Assembly (NCBI GenBank): GCA_035582835.1
Contig: JAYKAV010003066.1
Location: 2,834,749-2,898,748 of the forward strand
Direction of reading: 5' to 3'
Length of the DNA stretch: 64,000 nucleotides
From: Phoebastria nigripes
Lineage: Eukaryota; Chordata; Aves; Procellariiformes; Diomedeidae
Positions 24,775 through 39,914 of this stretch are shown one piece after another; position 1 is the first letter of the stretch, and every line of letters begins with the position of its first letter. Position numbers and translations under genes: made by a program. The notes beneath the pieces were generated by a model that was not told the origin of the DNA, searched no databases, and saw only the letters and a list, made by a program, of their open reading frames with translations.

Positions 24775-25510
24775 CTATGGGGGGAAAACAGTCACCGTGT
24801 CAGTTCACTCAGTATTTCTGCAGTAAGATGAGTCACACACTGCATTAACTAATCATGTGTCTGATCATCAACACATACATAGCCATCAGTGCGTGACCCC
24901 TCAACACTTCTCTGTATAATCTCAAGACCACTAAAATACATAAAACTAAGTCAATTATCAAAACTCTGCCTTAATTGCACTGCATGTTCCCTTAAGGCAA
25001 TAAAAGGGAATCCATTAAAATTACTATTCTGACTTTTTAGTTTTATAATTAAAAAAAGAAGAATGGCTTAAGATTTTCTCAGTCAAATTAGATATTTAGT
25101 AAGTGTTTATGTGGTTGATACTCATTTTACCACTGATAAAAATCAGTGGCAATTAAAATTTTTTTTAATTTTTTTTTATATCTATATATGACAAGTACAT
25201 CTCATTTTTAAGACTAGGCAGCCATAACTTGGTATTTTATTTACAGCAAAGTGAAACTCTGTGTTCTCTGAAATATTAGTAATATCGATTTCCCCAGACA
25301 TGAACAAGCTTAGGGACTCTTAGATTGCCAGGAAGAGACCTCAGCCTGTCAACTCAGATCCCTTGCTCTTTAATGAACCCTGTGTCTGCAAGCAGAAAAA
25401 AAAGTAGGTGAGCTAAAGTAAAATGTTCATATATTTGCATCATGAAACCCCACCCCACACCTACAGCTTGTCCAAAATTAGCACTTCTCTGCTTTCAATT
25501 CACTGTAAGA

Positions 25511-25549
25511 AAAAAAAAANNNNNNNNNNNNNNNNNNNNNNNNNNNNNN

Positions 25550-25579
<30 letters not shown>
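25511..25579. repeat. Assembly gap inside A/T homopolymers
   Basis: A run of A leads into 30 N (25520-25549), followed by 30 T. The gap joins poly(A) to poly(T), so the true length and even the join are uncertain. Confidence 0.95.
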
Positions 25580-25581
<2 letters not shown>

Positions 25582-28500
25582 GGACTTGGATTACAAAATG
25601 CTCATCCCTTAGTGAACAGTCTTACTAATTCCCATCTATCATATGAAAAATATTTCTCAAGTACAGAATACATTCCTAATACTTTGTCCTACATAGAGAA
25701 GCCCAGGCATCAGCTCTTTCAACATCATCATTAGGTCAAAACTGGAGTAATTTAAATATTTAAATATGTAATCAATTTAAACTCAAAACCTCTGCTTTAT
25801 GTTGTAGTGATGCATTTACATATACTTCCATTAAGCTTATTAGAGGGAAGCTTCTTTTCTGCATCTTCAACAGCTACATCTGTTTAGTGTATTAAATACA
25901 TCCTGAAAGTGCTCCTGGGCACCAGTGCTTGATTGTCTGTCTCTAAGGGTGAACTGTCAGACTGCTACTTCACAAACACCAAACAAATACCAGGAGCAGT
26001 TTGGTAGTTAACACAGCCAAAGCATCACTCCCCAAAGCAGCTGGATGTAGCTGTGCAGTTCTTGACAATAAAAGAGAGTTTAATCATATAAACAAGGTAT
26101 CTTCTTTTCTAGCTAGTCCTGCTGTCAATAGTTCTGGGCCCATTTACTTTACTAGTACAGACATGGCTAGAAAGTCTAAAATAAATCTCGTTCTCAAACT
26201 TAAAAAATATTCACCCTAACATTTCCTTCATTGGTTCATTTCTATATGATTATTCCACTGCCTTAGGTGCAACACATAGGCGAAGAACAAACTTTCAACA
26301 TAAATTACTGTTGAAATATACATATAAAATCTCGCAATACTCTGAAAACCTGGAGCAGTGAAGCTTATAAAACAATTATCTATGTGATGTGCATGACTTT
26401 CTTGGGGGTGAGGGGGAACATCAAAAATATAGAAAGAAAACCTATTGAACTCAGACTATTAACCACAGAATAGCTGAGTAGTCATGAAGTAAAATGTAAA
26501 GTGAAATAAGAGGCTTAAAGAAAAGCAATTTCTGCTGTCCCAGACATTTATACTAGAACTAGTTAAAAAGGACCCTAAATCATTACTAGTTCTTGCACAT
26601 TACAGAAAAATGAAGGCATTATGTTCAGAAGCTACCAAAGGCCAGAATTACAAAACTAGTCAAAAAACTAAAAATAAAGGTAAACCCAAAGTTTTTCTTA
26701 GCCATTTTAATATGTTATTCAATATTCAATAATTTGAAAGAGTCAAATATTATACAAAGACAAGCTACTTACAAAGGAAGTAAAAGTGACAGCCATTCAT
26801 AAGACACACCAATGGCCTAGTCACAGCTTATGCTAAACTCTGTAACTACCCCTGACTCAGTGCGCGTGCACACACAACATTTCTCACACATCAGATCCCT
26901 CCAGTGTGGACCTGAAATTAATATGTTGATTAGTTTAAAAACTACACTGATTTTCCAGCCAGACAACTCCTCCTGTATCACTGATTGGACTTGTCACAAC
27001 TCAAAAAGCAAGCTGTCATTCAGCCCACTTCTGAAGACCAGATAGGATTCTTTCAGCAAGCCAAAATATTTTGGAAGGAAGTAAAGCAACGAAAATGTTT
27101 CCATATTCCACCTTCCTTCTACACCAAAAACAAAATGTGGTATCACTTTATTGGAACACAATATATTTTACCTTGTGAGTGCACTTGAATGTACAATGCA
27201 CACAAATGATTTATTGACACTTGTGCCAAGTAATACTCCTAGAAATGCAAAAGAATGTGAGATATTCCTGAGTAGTAGATTAAATTGTACAATGTTTATT
27301 AATTTTTCATTAGGAAGGACATTCCAGACATAAAAGCAACGCAAAGATTACTCCTGATACAGTTCAGTGCCTGAGTTCAGAGACGATTGCATAAAGGACT
27401 AATGGGAATTCAACACATGAATCTTTGAACATCAAGAAGAAATCCCTCTGCTTCTCCTTCCCTCTACACAGGACCAGCCTGACAATTTATCTCTTGTATT
27501 TATTATGAACCAATCTAAGACAGCTCGACAAGGATATTATTAGTTCAAAAAAAGCATTTTTTTAAATTTCACAGTATACACTGATCTTTATCATGACTCA
27601 GTTAAAACAGTCCTCTGAAATTACCTATCAAGCTAGGAAGTACAAAAGACAGAGCTCTGAACAGCATTCTCTTGTATTACTACCAGTTTTTAAAGGTCTG
27701 ATGGCCCTGGAGTATTGTGTTAACACCAAGTAAACCAACTTAATGTCACAACCTGGAATTTGTATCCCTAAAGAAAGGCTCTATAAAATTTACTTTAAGC
27801 ATGGATATAAAATCAAGACACTCTCTTCCATTAGCTTAATTGGATCTGGTTTTATCAGGAATTGATAAATTCACCACAAAAGTACAAAACCATATCTGAC
27901 TTAATTTTAACTATCTGCTAGCACAGAACATTTTTTTTATTTTTTGATATGTTAATAGAGAATAGAAAATAAATGCAGTTTACTAACCCAATTCAACAAC
28001 TTCAAAACCCCAAAGCATTCACAGTCCAAGTGTAAAAATTTAGCAAGGAAGAGTAAGGCTGTGTTTTTCAGTGAGGTGAAAGTGCAATGCAAAAAGTAGC
28101 ATGCATTATTCAGTATGACCACAAGGAAACTCACTTGCATGAAGCAGAAAAAGATGCTTTTAGGAAAACAGCACTATACTTCAGGGTGCATGACACTTAG
28201 AGAAATCAAAACACACCAACAGAATGTCTGGTAATGCTAACCTACAAAGCCAAACATACTCATCCAACAATTCTTTTAATGTTCAGGTATTGCNCATGAG
28301 AGATCATTTACAGAATGACACCAGGGTAACTGAAAAAAGCAATCTGATGCTGCTGCCAGAACAATGAACTATATTCACTTTTTTTTTTTAAGTTCTATTA
28401 CTTAAGCCCATTAAGGATATGTCCAAGAAACCATAAATAAACCTTAGCATTATCTGCTTCTATTTATAGTATAAAGCTCAATGTACTGAGACCTAGTTTC

Positions 28501-31500
28501 ATTGGCACACCAATGAAGAAGCATTACTTAGCTTTTACTCTTTCAAGCAGGGCCAGCAATACAGAAAGCAAAGACCAGCAAAAGACTAAGTCATCTTTAC
28601 AAAACACTAAATAGAGCCAGTTAACAGGATTATACCTTAATGCATGTATGAGTTCAAATATTCATGCANCTTATTCTTCTAATTTAAAAATCAAAAATTC
28701 ACCTTCATGCTACTCTGCTGATTTTTATCTAAATTTAATTTAAATAAAAATACATTATCTGAAAAGACAAGGGGATTAGTATTCAACAGGAGACAGCATA
28801 ANGGTGATAGGAAGATGCTAGCAGTAGTTCCTGGAAAAGTAACTGAGCTTGAAAGATTCCAAGTCTTTCCAAGTATTTTTAGTAAAGAGATTTGACTTAT
28901 GGTTTGGAAATCAATGGAAACACTGAATGACATTTCCTGACTCTCCACTTGAACTAGTAATTTGAGCATAATTACTAGCAACAATCTTTGATTCAAAATT
29001 ATATTATCTCTCCAAACAATATAAACACAAATACTACTAAAACAAGTTAATATGCATTAAGTACAGCTGAAAACTCAGCTAAAATCTGCCCTGGCCAGGC
29101 TGTAAGTACACTTTGTTGAACAATATTCTCTCCTACTTTTTTTGCTAAATGCTTTCTCAGAAAGAGTCATAAATGGACAGTACACTCTAACCACAGATTT
29201 GACAACAATGAATTCTCAGCATCAGCTATAGCCTTGTTCGCCCAGGCTGTAACTCAAGTTCTTTCATACAGAAATACTTCACACTGCCTCATAGAGGCAG
29301 GCTTTGGCAACAGCCTGGTGTTTCAATAAAACACTACTATCTCAATAAAGCAATTAGCACCATTGTTAAAATTGCACACTGAACACACAGCTGCTCAATC
29401 ACTTTGGAGTTTTAGGATAACAGATACTGACAAGCTATTATCACTCAAAATCTGCATGAAGAACTAATGGTGCACAGTGTGAAAAAACTTTCACATGTAG
29501 AATAGTTTGCTTGTATCTAATTGGATACATCACAACAGCTCTGCACTAAAAAATGCCCTCAGTTTCTCATTTTTCATTTAGTGGAAAGAAACAACTTCAG
29601 TATCTCAGGAAGCTGCAATTCACTAAAGTGAAAAAAAGGAACTCATTTTCCTTTCTAGTATCTTAAGCAAACTGTCTTCTTTATTTATTATGCACTGTTT
29701 ACCAAACCATGAGATCATATCATCTCATCTTTGTCTTCATTTGTCAAATGTCCTGAGTACCTGTTCTTTTACACTTGACTCGGCACCATTCTTGTAGGTA
29801 AATGTGCAACCGTCTCCCTATGCAAACAATGGCGCAGAGCACGCAAATTTTTACCTAACCTTTCCAAATCCAGTCAAATCCACTGTCTTTTTAAAGATAG
29901 ATCTGATCTATAGATCATAAAAAGAGAATCCCTCTAAAGAAATAATTTTAAAAAATCATCTACATTTCCTGTAATTGCTAGCCAGTAAAAGAGATTAAGA
30001 ATTAAAATAGCCCACTTTGCAAAAAATCTCAATAATTTACATGTATTTCTTTGTGGAGATAGAGAGTGAAATTCTCGTCCACTTAAAGGATCTTAGTAAG
30101 ATTTTAAATGTTAGGCAAACTCACCAAGACCTATCTATATAGAGCACTTAAGATTTACATTTTGTTCACAGCATTATATCAGCCCTCCATATGAATGAAC
30201 CAAGCTCAGAATGAAAGGTAAATGTAACTTTAAAAGCTGTTAAGATTGTTTCTATATGTTTCATATGAATATAGAATGGCACAGATAAGCACAGATAAAA
30301 TAATTCAAACATACAATTATCAGATAAATTCCCTATCAGGTTTTATAATCTGAAAAAGGACTACCTCAATATTAGGTACTGTAAACAGAAAGTAAATTAT
30401 TTCATGCACCTATAAGCCATATGGACATATGCCATTAAACCACTCATTTAGTGGAATACCAGAATGCAGCACTTCAGAGGCAACCACAAAAAAAAACAGT
30501 ACAACTCTCTCCCAGAAACTCCTATGACTAATTAACACATTTCCTTTGGGAGATGTCACTGTCATGGGACCTGTTGCCTTATACTGTTGCTACAGAATAT
30601 TTACTACTACAGTTCTTTTCAGCAAATGCATTTTAAATCCCTGCATTGTGATTTTCATCAGAAATAACATTTGAAAATAAAACTCTCCCAATACAATTGC
30701 CTACAAATCACACAATTTTGGACATAAGTATATGCAGAGGGAGAAGAAAGAGAAGATAATAAACATTCTTTGACTTCAAACAGGTTATTTTATTTATGAA
30801 TTTCAGGTAAGGGATGTGATTAGAAGCAAAGTTGGGTACATCTCAACTACAGAAAATGGTGCTAGGTCCACAAGTAAATTTCCTGACAAAGCCATACCTA
30901 TACCATTTGGTGGATCCTAGTTTTCTGATCCTTCTTTCCATCTCCTGCAAGGGTCTTGTGCATGCAGGCAGGAGAGATGGCTTCGTGGCAATAGGCTGCA
31001 TAAAGTTTTGTGAAATTGCTTGAAGTTGGAAAGAGGAAATGCAGAAATATGACAATGGAATCATGTAAAAGTTCTGTAATTCACAGCGGTTAGAACAAAC
31101 ATTCTGACACAATAACAAATATTCCAGTTTCTGTAAAATACCTAACATTTCTGTATGTGTACTTAATATAAATTTATCTCAGCCTTCCAGTTCATGCCTC
31201 CTTGAGCGCCGTACTTAGAATAAAAGGTTTCTGAAGCTATCCTAATACAGCTATATTCCAATCATGTCACATCAGTTTGCACAGGGACAATCTAATAATA
31301 GCACTTTGTAGACAGTACCATTCTCCTTTCTCATTTCCAGTTTAGAGCATCACCCTTTAACTGAATTCCACANACTCTACACTTAAGTGGTTGAATCATT
31401 TGACTTCATGGATGACAAGGCCAGTGATCTGTGTTCCTCCTAAAAAGTTACAGTAATTCTTTGTTTCAAATACATAAACACTAACGCAAGTTATTCAAGC

Positions 31501-34500
31501 AAGATTAAGATCTTTCATACATGGTCAATTCAAACTCCAAATATTGCTGACATACTGGCCCATTAGGTATAGCTATTTGTGATGCTTGTGCTTTCTCTTC
31601 AAGAGAAAGAATCTTGTTTAGTTTTCCTGTTTATTTCCATGAAAAGTAGCAATAAAAGTGATACAGATAAAAGTCTCCTATTCCTTTCACACATGCAACC
31701 TTCAACCAATTTCAAGGAATCACTGGGATGATGGTAAAAAGGTACATCTGTGAAATATGTGAATTACTGGACAGCTGGAAAAATGCTTTTGCTTCATTTC
31801 TTTCCCTTCCTCCCACTGTACTGCTTCTGACACGTTTTGCTCCTTGCTGCCAGTGGGACAGGGAGACAGTGTGCCTCCTTGCATGTCTCCCCAGCTGCAG
31901 TCAAGAAGAACTGCTACATGGAAATCCTTTCAAGAGTGTCTCATTTGCAATTAGAAAGGCAAATGAGAAATAAACTACACTGCAAACAGAAGCAATAAGT
32001 GAAGCTAGAAGGGAAAGTGTCACGTAAGACACATGGTATTTGGCAGCCTTAGCACTTAAATTAATTATAAATCAAGTTTATATCTAAGTAGCTCCAGACC
32101 AACAGCTGAAATTAAGGTTTGTGGAGAAAATTTACAGCTTCCTTAGGTGCTAACAAAAGCTGCAAAACAACAAGAGCAATTTTATTTCTTGCAAGGCAAC
32201 TAAACACCACTAAGATTTGCATGCAGTGCCAGTCAAACTCAGAGAGTATGTGTAAAGATACTTTTAATGAGAGCGCTGTACAGATACTTCAGAATGCAGG
32301 GGTTTTATACTCTCTTAGTTGCCAGGAAATACTTCTATTTGCAGTAATTCTTCAAGAAATATTCTAAAGAGATCAAAATTTTCAGGTCAGAAAGTTAATT
32401 GAAATCTAAAAAAAATACTATTTTTACAGATTACAGATTCTAAAGAAACAGAAGGATGGAGGGAGGCAAGCAGCAAATTGTTTTCATTCATTCAAAAATA
32501 AGTAATAAAAACAGATACACCATACTATTTGTTTTCTTTTATATGAAGATACTAAATGATTAAGAAAAATCAAGCAAAAATACCTGCTGTCAACCTTTTC
32601 AAAAGCACAAGTTAATGCATATGGGGACAATATGCATTGGCAAGATTGACAAGATCAGATGCAACTAAAAGTCATTCCTAAGTGGTGTTCTTAGAGGAAC
32701 TTCAGCTTATTCAAAAGGGGACACATTCTAAAAATACACTTTAAATTTAGAGCAGTAAATTACTCTACCATCAGCCTTCATGTGGACATGATCAGAACTG
32801 GCCAGAGCGACACCTTCTACAAGGACTTCAGCAAACAATGAACCTAATACTCAATTTACCTGCCTATCTTCTGTTCACCCTCAGAAGTGCTGTTCTTCTT
32901 TAAGCAAGCACTAAATAAAACTCTGTATTTTTGTACTATACCTACCCTACCTGCAACATGGTGGCAGTCTTGCCAGACCCTCAGAGGCCAAGGTCACACT
33001 ATGACTACACCTAAATGAAAAAGCAAGGGGAAGAGTTAAATTTCTGGCCTGGATTCCAGAACAAAGACAATTAAAAGATATGGGCTTTCATATGCTTCTT
33101 TACACTTAGTACAAGGGCTGTCAAAGTGTCTCATCTATATGTTAGCCAGTTTCTAAATTGTTCAGGTGAGCTATGGACAAAAAAACCAAACAGTTAACTA
33201 TTGCACTCTGCAGCCTACTGACACACAGCTGAGCAGGAGACCTCTCTATTCCTACTTTCACCAGAGAAATATAATGCAGTTTTCCTGCCAAGAAAACATC
33301 TTCCTTCTTCCTTGTTAACCCTTGTCATCACATTTATAACACAACTTCACTGCAAGTAGTAACTACTCACTGTCCTGATGGTCAGTTCTTGTTAGAGTTT
33401 AAAAGGATTTTCATTCCTAAGTGGATACAGAGCTAGCAAAACTATGATTCTGGCAGAGAGAAGGTGGGGCTACTTTGTGGTATCGTCATATATTCTAACA
33501 AGTCTAACAATTCATAAAATGCTGGTCTTGCAGGCCACTGAGTCAGTGGCCAAAGAACATCCAAACGTTGTCACATGAACTGTTCCATCCATAATAAGCT
33601 AGGGCTTGAGTCCTTATGTTACATATTTGTACTGGAGATTCACCAAAATATTTATTGTAAACTCATTTATATCTCTATATATCTTTACATATTTATCTAT
33701 TTATACTTAGCTGATACTGAACTACAGTTTCTTAATGAACAGTGACTATTTAACACCTTTTAGGGTTTTCTTTTGCTACACAAAGACTAATTAAAAAAAT
33801 TAGCTTCCCAGTATCTGTCTGTAGCTATGCTACCATACATACTTGAGGTCAGGCTGCAACCTTATCAGAAGAATGTACCCCAAGAAAAGTGAGAGAGAGA
33901 AAACAAGCTAATCACATGGGTGCTGCAGAAAGCAGTACAACTGATGTAGTTAACTACCTGTAAGTCTTCCACACCTGTAAGGAGAAACCTAAATCCTCAG
34001 CAAAATTTGCAGGTGTCATGTTTTGACAAATTTTCAAATGAAGATCCTGCTCACTTACTCCAGTCCCCAACTTATTGCCCCTGACTAAGGCCAGAATGTA
34101 TTGGTCTACATAACTACCCACAGAAGTAAACAGGTAAGGTACAAATGACAAGCTTTCCCTGCATTACTGCTAAATTTATCAACAGCCTGGAAGCGCCTGC
34201 ATTAGTCAAAATGACAATATTAATAGCCAAATTTCTACTATGAGTAATTATATTTTGCCATATTCCCTGCTGTGTAACTTGCAAATTATATATCTCGCTT
34301 TCTTTTATATGTAATTGGTTTTGAGAGCTATTTAAAAAGGCACATCATAACACCAGCATACCTATACTTCATCTTGAAGAAATCTTGTATTTATAGTTCA
34401 AAAATAACTTGGCTGTTCAGAATAACTGATTAATTATATATCATTAGAATCTACCTANCATTTTCCTTCATCTCCTTACTTTTTACTGCCCACCAGTACC

Positions 34501-37500
34501 AAATCCCATGTTATGCGAATTCAGTTTGGTGAACACCAACACACAGACACACACATTTCGATACAAGAAAGGACCCTAACTACAGATGGTTATAAAGGTT
34601 AATGAAACATTTATTTGGAGCTATTGGAAAAACTTACTTTCCACAAACTTCAAACTCTTACATAATTATACAATAGTATTCCGGTACAGCTCTGGCACAC
34701 TAAAGGAATATAAAATATTAATCTACTACTTCTTCCAACATTGCAGAGCAATGACATATGTTGAAGTATTTGAGGGAAAAGGCCATGTGTCGATTCAAGT
34801 AAGAGCTCACAAATAGTATTTTACAGTTTTACCTACTATCATACAGGTAGATCTTTTAAAATTTCCAAAAGTAGCAGGCATCAGGACCATAAATTTGACT
34901 TCAGACAAAATCNATACAAGAGTTTCAAACTTATAAAATGGCATGAAGGACATTCATTACCTTTGGGTGTTCATGCCAAGAGCATGAGTAAACCTACTCA
35001 TGATGCATAAGAAGCTTTATGACACCAATAACCACAAGATTTTAGAATCCCTTTTGTTTTCACTGCACTTGAGGAACGTGAATTCCATGAAGATTAAATA
35101 TTACTTGACAATTCCTTTGACGTACTGAGGTTTTTAATATTTACTTTTACTCTCAAAGAACAGATTTAAGGATTTGCAACTGAACAATATGAAGTACAAT
35201 AAATATTTCACAACTTCTTACTTTTACAAACATCAAAAGATTTATTTCAAGAACAAATACTTCTACAGTAACCAGTCAAATATTTATAAAAAGTAAACTC
35301 TAACAGTATTTGCTACTACTAGTTGTATTTTAAAAGTTAGATATTCATACAAAATTATTATTTTAATTACAGCTATTTCCTTTGTCATATATAGTCTCAC
35401 AAAAATGTAAGCAACATTTCAAAAAATTAGTCACAATACAAAATAAATGAAATTAAGTTGACCAGTCAGTTAGAAGATAGTGCCAGTTGTTATTCAAAAA
35501 AAATCTAAAAAGTCCAGAACATATATTATACAAGTAATTAAATAGCAAACTTCAGAAATCAAAATAGCCAATGCTTTGTAGTTAAAACTGTAAAAAGGAA
35601 GTTCTGTAACTAAACTCTTCGGTAACTAAATTCAGAGAAACTCCAATACCTAACTCATCACTGAACAAGACAGGACACTGGAAATCAAGGACGGACTTTC
35701 AGTTTTTACCATCTTAAATAGTTCAGTGAAGACAGGGTGAAGTTTAAACCAAAATATCATTAATAACTCAGTGGGAACTTCTCCTGATATAACAAAGGTG
35801 AGGAACACTTAAATAAAACACNCTTTTTTCCAATATATATTCAGTGACCTGTAAGGTACTAGAAGTTGATCCACAATGACTGGCCATCCTGAGTAGACAT
35901 TCCATACTTGTAAAATACTACTAATAAAAGCATTAATGATAGCCAGGGAACTCACAGTAAGGTCAACACAGTATGGCCAACACATCTGAAGTCAAGTTGC
36001 AGTACACTCAGTACAGTGTCAATGACCATCTCTTGATCAAAAGTAGAGAAGGTACAAATGATTTTACTTTAGTAAAAACTGCAGCTANTTCTCACTTTAA
36101 AATGTAAATCACACACTCCAGCATTTATCTATATATTAGAAAGCAAGGTCCTAAATAATGCCATGAAACTGGTATCAATGTAATCATAGAACACGGGGAG
36201 CATGCTTTTGAAAGCTTTCGATGCTCCATGTACCTCCTTTTATGTGGAAGAAGAAACATCCACATTCCACTTTAATGTACCAAAACTGTTCTGTATCCTT
36301 TATGCAGGAAAGCAAAGATATTTTTAAAGAAAGATTTTTCTGTCAAGTCTAGAACTGTACAGTACATTAAGATTAATATATTCTGAGCTGCAATGATTTT
36401 GAAAATAAAGGCAAAGGAGGTTATGTAGCTTTGTCTGGGATGAGACGATAACTGTAATCTCAACCTCCACATGTCTGCCATTCAGTGATACAGAAAAAGG
36501 TTAAACAACCTTTTGATGTCGCGGGTTTCTATTCAGCAGCAAAGGCATACATAAAAACACAAGCGAAGGCACCTACTTCCAGGCTTTGATTTACTGCTGT
36601 GATTTCTTTGCTGTGGGGAGGGATGGAGGTGAGTAGTTATAATACATCACCCCCTAAAAACAGCTTGTGATGGGATAGTCTCTTTCTGCCATAAAACTCT
36701 CTCTCTCAGGACTCTAGCAATCTAAAGAATTCCCTCTTTTTTCTGTAGACAAACATACCCCACATCATTAAGTCACATCTTCAACCAGTTGGTGAACTAC
36801 TCCCTAAAGAAATGTTTCTCAGACTTCGAAGGCTGATCTGCCATACCTTCCCTTTGTCAACAATAAGCAAACAAAAAATAAGAAAAAAATCTAAACACAT
36901 TTTCTTCTCAATAGAAGACCACAAAGGAAACATTAGCTAAGAGTAGCTTACAGAAGGCTGACAGTCTCCCATACCCCACATATTGGGAACCCCTATCATA
37001 AGTAAACTCCCAGTACAAAGTACATGCTGGCAGGAAACACCTTTATTTAGTGAACTTGAAAAAAGCATGTATGTACTTGAGGACATTGCAGGCCCCACAG
37101 GCCCTTCAAGAACCAAGTCAAGAGTATCAGGCTTGTGGATGGCCTCTATGACAGGTTATCTTAGAAAAAAACAAATCATCTTTAAATAGAAGGAGGATAC
37201 CCGAGAGGTGTTGCTTCAACTGAACAAGTATCAAAAAAACCCCTTTAAACCATTATCATCAGGATTATCTGTTTTAATCTGCTGTGTATGACAGGCTAAA
37301 GAACCTACAAACTGAAACAGCTAGGTAATCGTGAAAAGGGAAAAATATTTAATATTTTTCCTTTTGCAACATTTTGTTGTATTTAAAATGTACACACATA
37401 CTTAAGAAATGGAGTTATTACAACAGCGAAGAAAATATTTTTAATAGATTGTTTCCTTTCTTAGTGTTATCTTTCCGAAAAGAGTCCAATAGACAGATTT

Positions 37501-38633
37501 TCTTTTTAAAGATTTAGTTTTTATACTCAATAAAACTCATCTATTCCCAGAAAACAGTGTGGGGCCCCCCCCGCCCCCATCTGTCTCTCCCTGTTTGACT
37601 AGGAATTCCTGGAACCAGTCCAAGGAAGAGAAAACAAAACTGTAAATCCTCAGTTGCTGCAAAATTGCGTTAGGAAAAGCAATGAGGAATTTTGAACTAG
37701 CTTGTCATGCTATTTTTTTTACATCCCTGTGTCCAGGAAATAAATGAAGATGAAGTCTAAAGTGAATATCCAATACTCTTATTATACTGTAACATATTCC
37801 AAATATTGCTTATTTGGAAAATACATGACCATAACCATTCTGTACTTTTGATTCACACTTCCTTATTCATAGATCTTCTCAAACGGTTACAGATTTACTG
37901 AGCAATATGATCTGACTTCAAAGTTCAATCAAACTGTAAAACTGTCCATATTCTGAGCAGAGGTTTGGNCCGAACAACTTCCGCAGATAAGTTTAATTGG
38001 TTGCATAAACTGCCAGACAAATGCCCACAATTCAGTGATTTTAGGAGAGGTCATTTTATGCTGTGTCTAAAACCAGCTAACATGAGCTTACTGACTACCA
38101 AGCCAATTTCAGTAACAACTGTTTGTGAACACAAGCATGAGCTTTCAAGACATTTATTCTATCAGGTAATTTTTTACCTTAAGCCTTTAAGATCATCTAA
38201 AGCCAAAGGCAAAACCCAAATCAAGTCAGAAATCATTGTTCTAGACTCATTTTTTTGTTCCCCCAAAAGTGCAGTAAAATAACAGAAGATTCTACAAATC
38301 CCACTTCAGCCATATCACAAATATATACTCATAATGAATGAGGCATGTTTGGCTCCTGCAGAAGAGCATATTACCAGTTTTGTAAAATCTGCATGTTTCC
38401 AAATGGTTTTGACTAGATGCTGCACACTTCAGGACATGTATCCTACCAGCAGGATTAGCTGTCCTGCAGGCAGAAAAGACAGGGCAAGATACCAAAATTA
38501 TAGTGCCAAAAATAAAACTTCAGGTGATAGCCCAAGGAGTATTACTACAAATGAGATAACTAATCCTTGGCAGTGCCCTGGTCAGTAGTAGGAGTGTCTT
38601 ATTGGAGTTATTTCTGTCTACTTCCTAATACTT

Positions 38634-38645
38634 CCCCCCCCCCCC
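38634..38645 (+). repeat. Poly(C) run
   Basis: Twelve consecutive C. Confidence 0.9.
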
Positions 38646-39519
38646 AATATAAGGTGACTTAATCCATAAATAAGAGAGGTAATTTCGGGAGGGGAAAGTC
38701 ATTTACTTTTGCCTTCTAGAAACAATTACTCTTTCTTGGTTTTAGGAAGCATTCTCTCAGACAATTCCTTGGAAATAAAATACAACTACATTTAATAAAT
38801 GCAGATGGGAATACCCTGGTCAGATCCTGACTTGAATTCTCTTAGGAGGCATAGTACAAGCAAAAAAGGAAACTCACCATTTTGTCTTATAAATAAGCAG
38901 CTATGACTAAAACCAAGGAAAGCAGAAAATATTTTCACACTTATTTTACTTTTCAGAATATGACTGCATCTGAGGCCTTGCCACAGCAGCAGTATCAGTT
39001 ACCATATCCAACAACCGTGTCCCTGGAAGTGGATAGCTGCTTTAAGTCCAGTGCAGAGGAGGATTATGAACCTACNGGTTATCCTGTTAACTTTTTTCTA
39101 GTAGACATCGCTCCTAAGGGGTCAATTATACATTATAAGTTGAATTCAAATAGAGTAAGTATTCTGATTGTAAGAGATAATCACTTACTTTGTTTCTTAA
39201 TGTAAGTTGATTATGTGCTTATGTAAGAGGCTATCCAGTGGCAGCTGGAATGTTTTACTTCGGCTGAGCCACTGCCTCTAGTCAATGGGGCACTGTGAGG
39301 TGGAAATGGCACTGGACTTGCCTTCTAATGGTAGGTTAAGTCATGTTCACACCAATTTGACGAGTTCTGGCACATACAAGGAATAAGGATATTATGCAGC
39401 AAGTTCTATCACAAGTGAGTTAAATGTGCTATTGTTTTAAACAAAAAGAAAGCTTGTAACTCTTAAGAAGATGTATTACGGACAATATTCAAATAGTTGA
39501 GAACACTGGGTTTTGTGGA

Positions 39520-39554
39520 TTTTTTTTTTTTTTTTGGGGTGTTTTTTTTTTTTT
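39520..39554 (+). repeat. Poly(T) tract with GGGGTG interruption
   Basis: Two T homopolymers of about 15 and 13 bases separated by GGGGTG. Confidence 0.9.
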
Positions 39555-39890
39555 CAGTGAGGATGTAACATTATAGAAGGNAGAAAACCGACTTCATTTG
39601 CAAAAGTCTGGAAACAAGACCTCCAGATGCTTTNGTGAGGACACTGACAGAAGCCTATTAAGCAGATAAGGGGTTCATCTGCAGGGTAATTTTTTTACAT
39701 TTGCAAAAAGAGTAATAGGAAAGTATAGAAGCTATGCCAAAATGTATTTGTACTTAACATAAATCCTTCCAAATGAAAAGTGTTAATGTCCTACAAAAAA
39801 GTCCTATCAGAGGACTGTATCTCTAAATAATCTTTATATGCTATAAAAACACTTCCTGGAGACAAGTCCAGGACAGATTTTGTTTGCAGG

Positions 39891-39914
39891 CACACGCGCG
39901 CNCACACACACACA
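39891..39914 (+). repeat. (CA)n/(CG)n microsatellite
   Basis: CACACGCGCGCN followed by (CA)6; short. Confidence 0.9.

Noticed and set aside
38903..39205. 100-codon plus-strand frame with a polar, Gln/Glu-rich composition
   Set aside because: No recognised family and no splice or promoter context; an N lies inside, and it is isolated in an intron.
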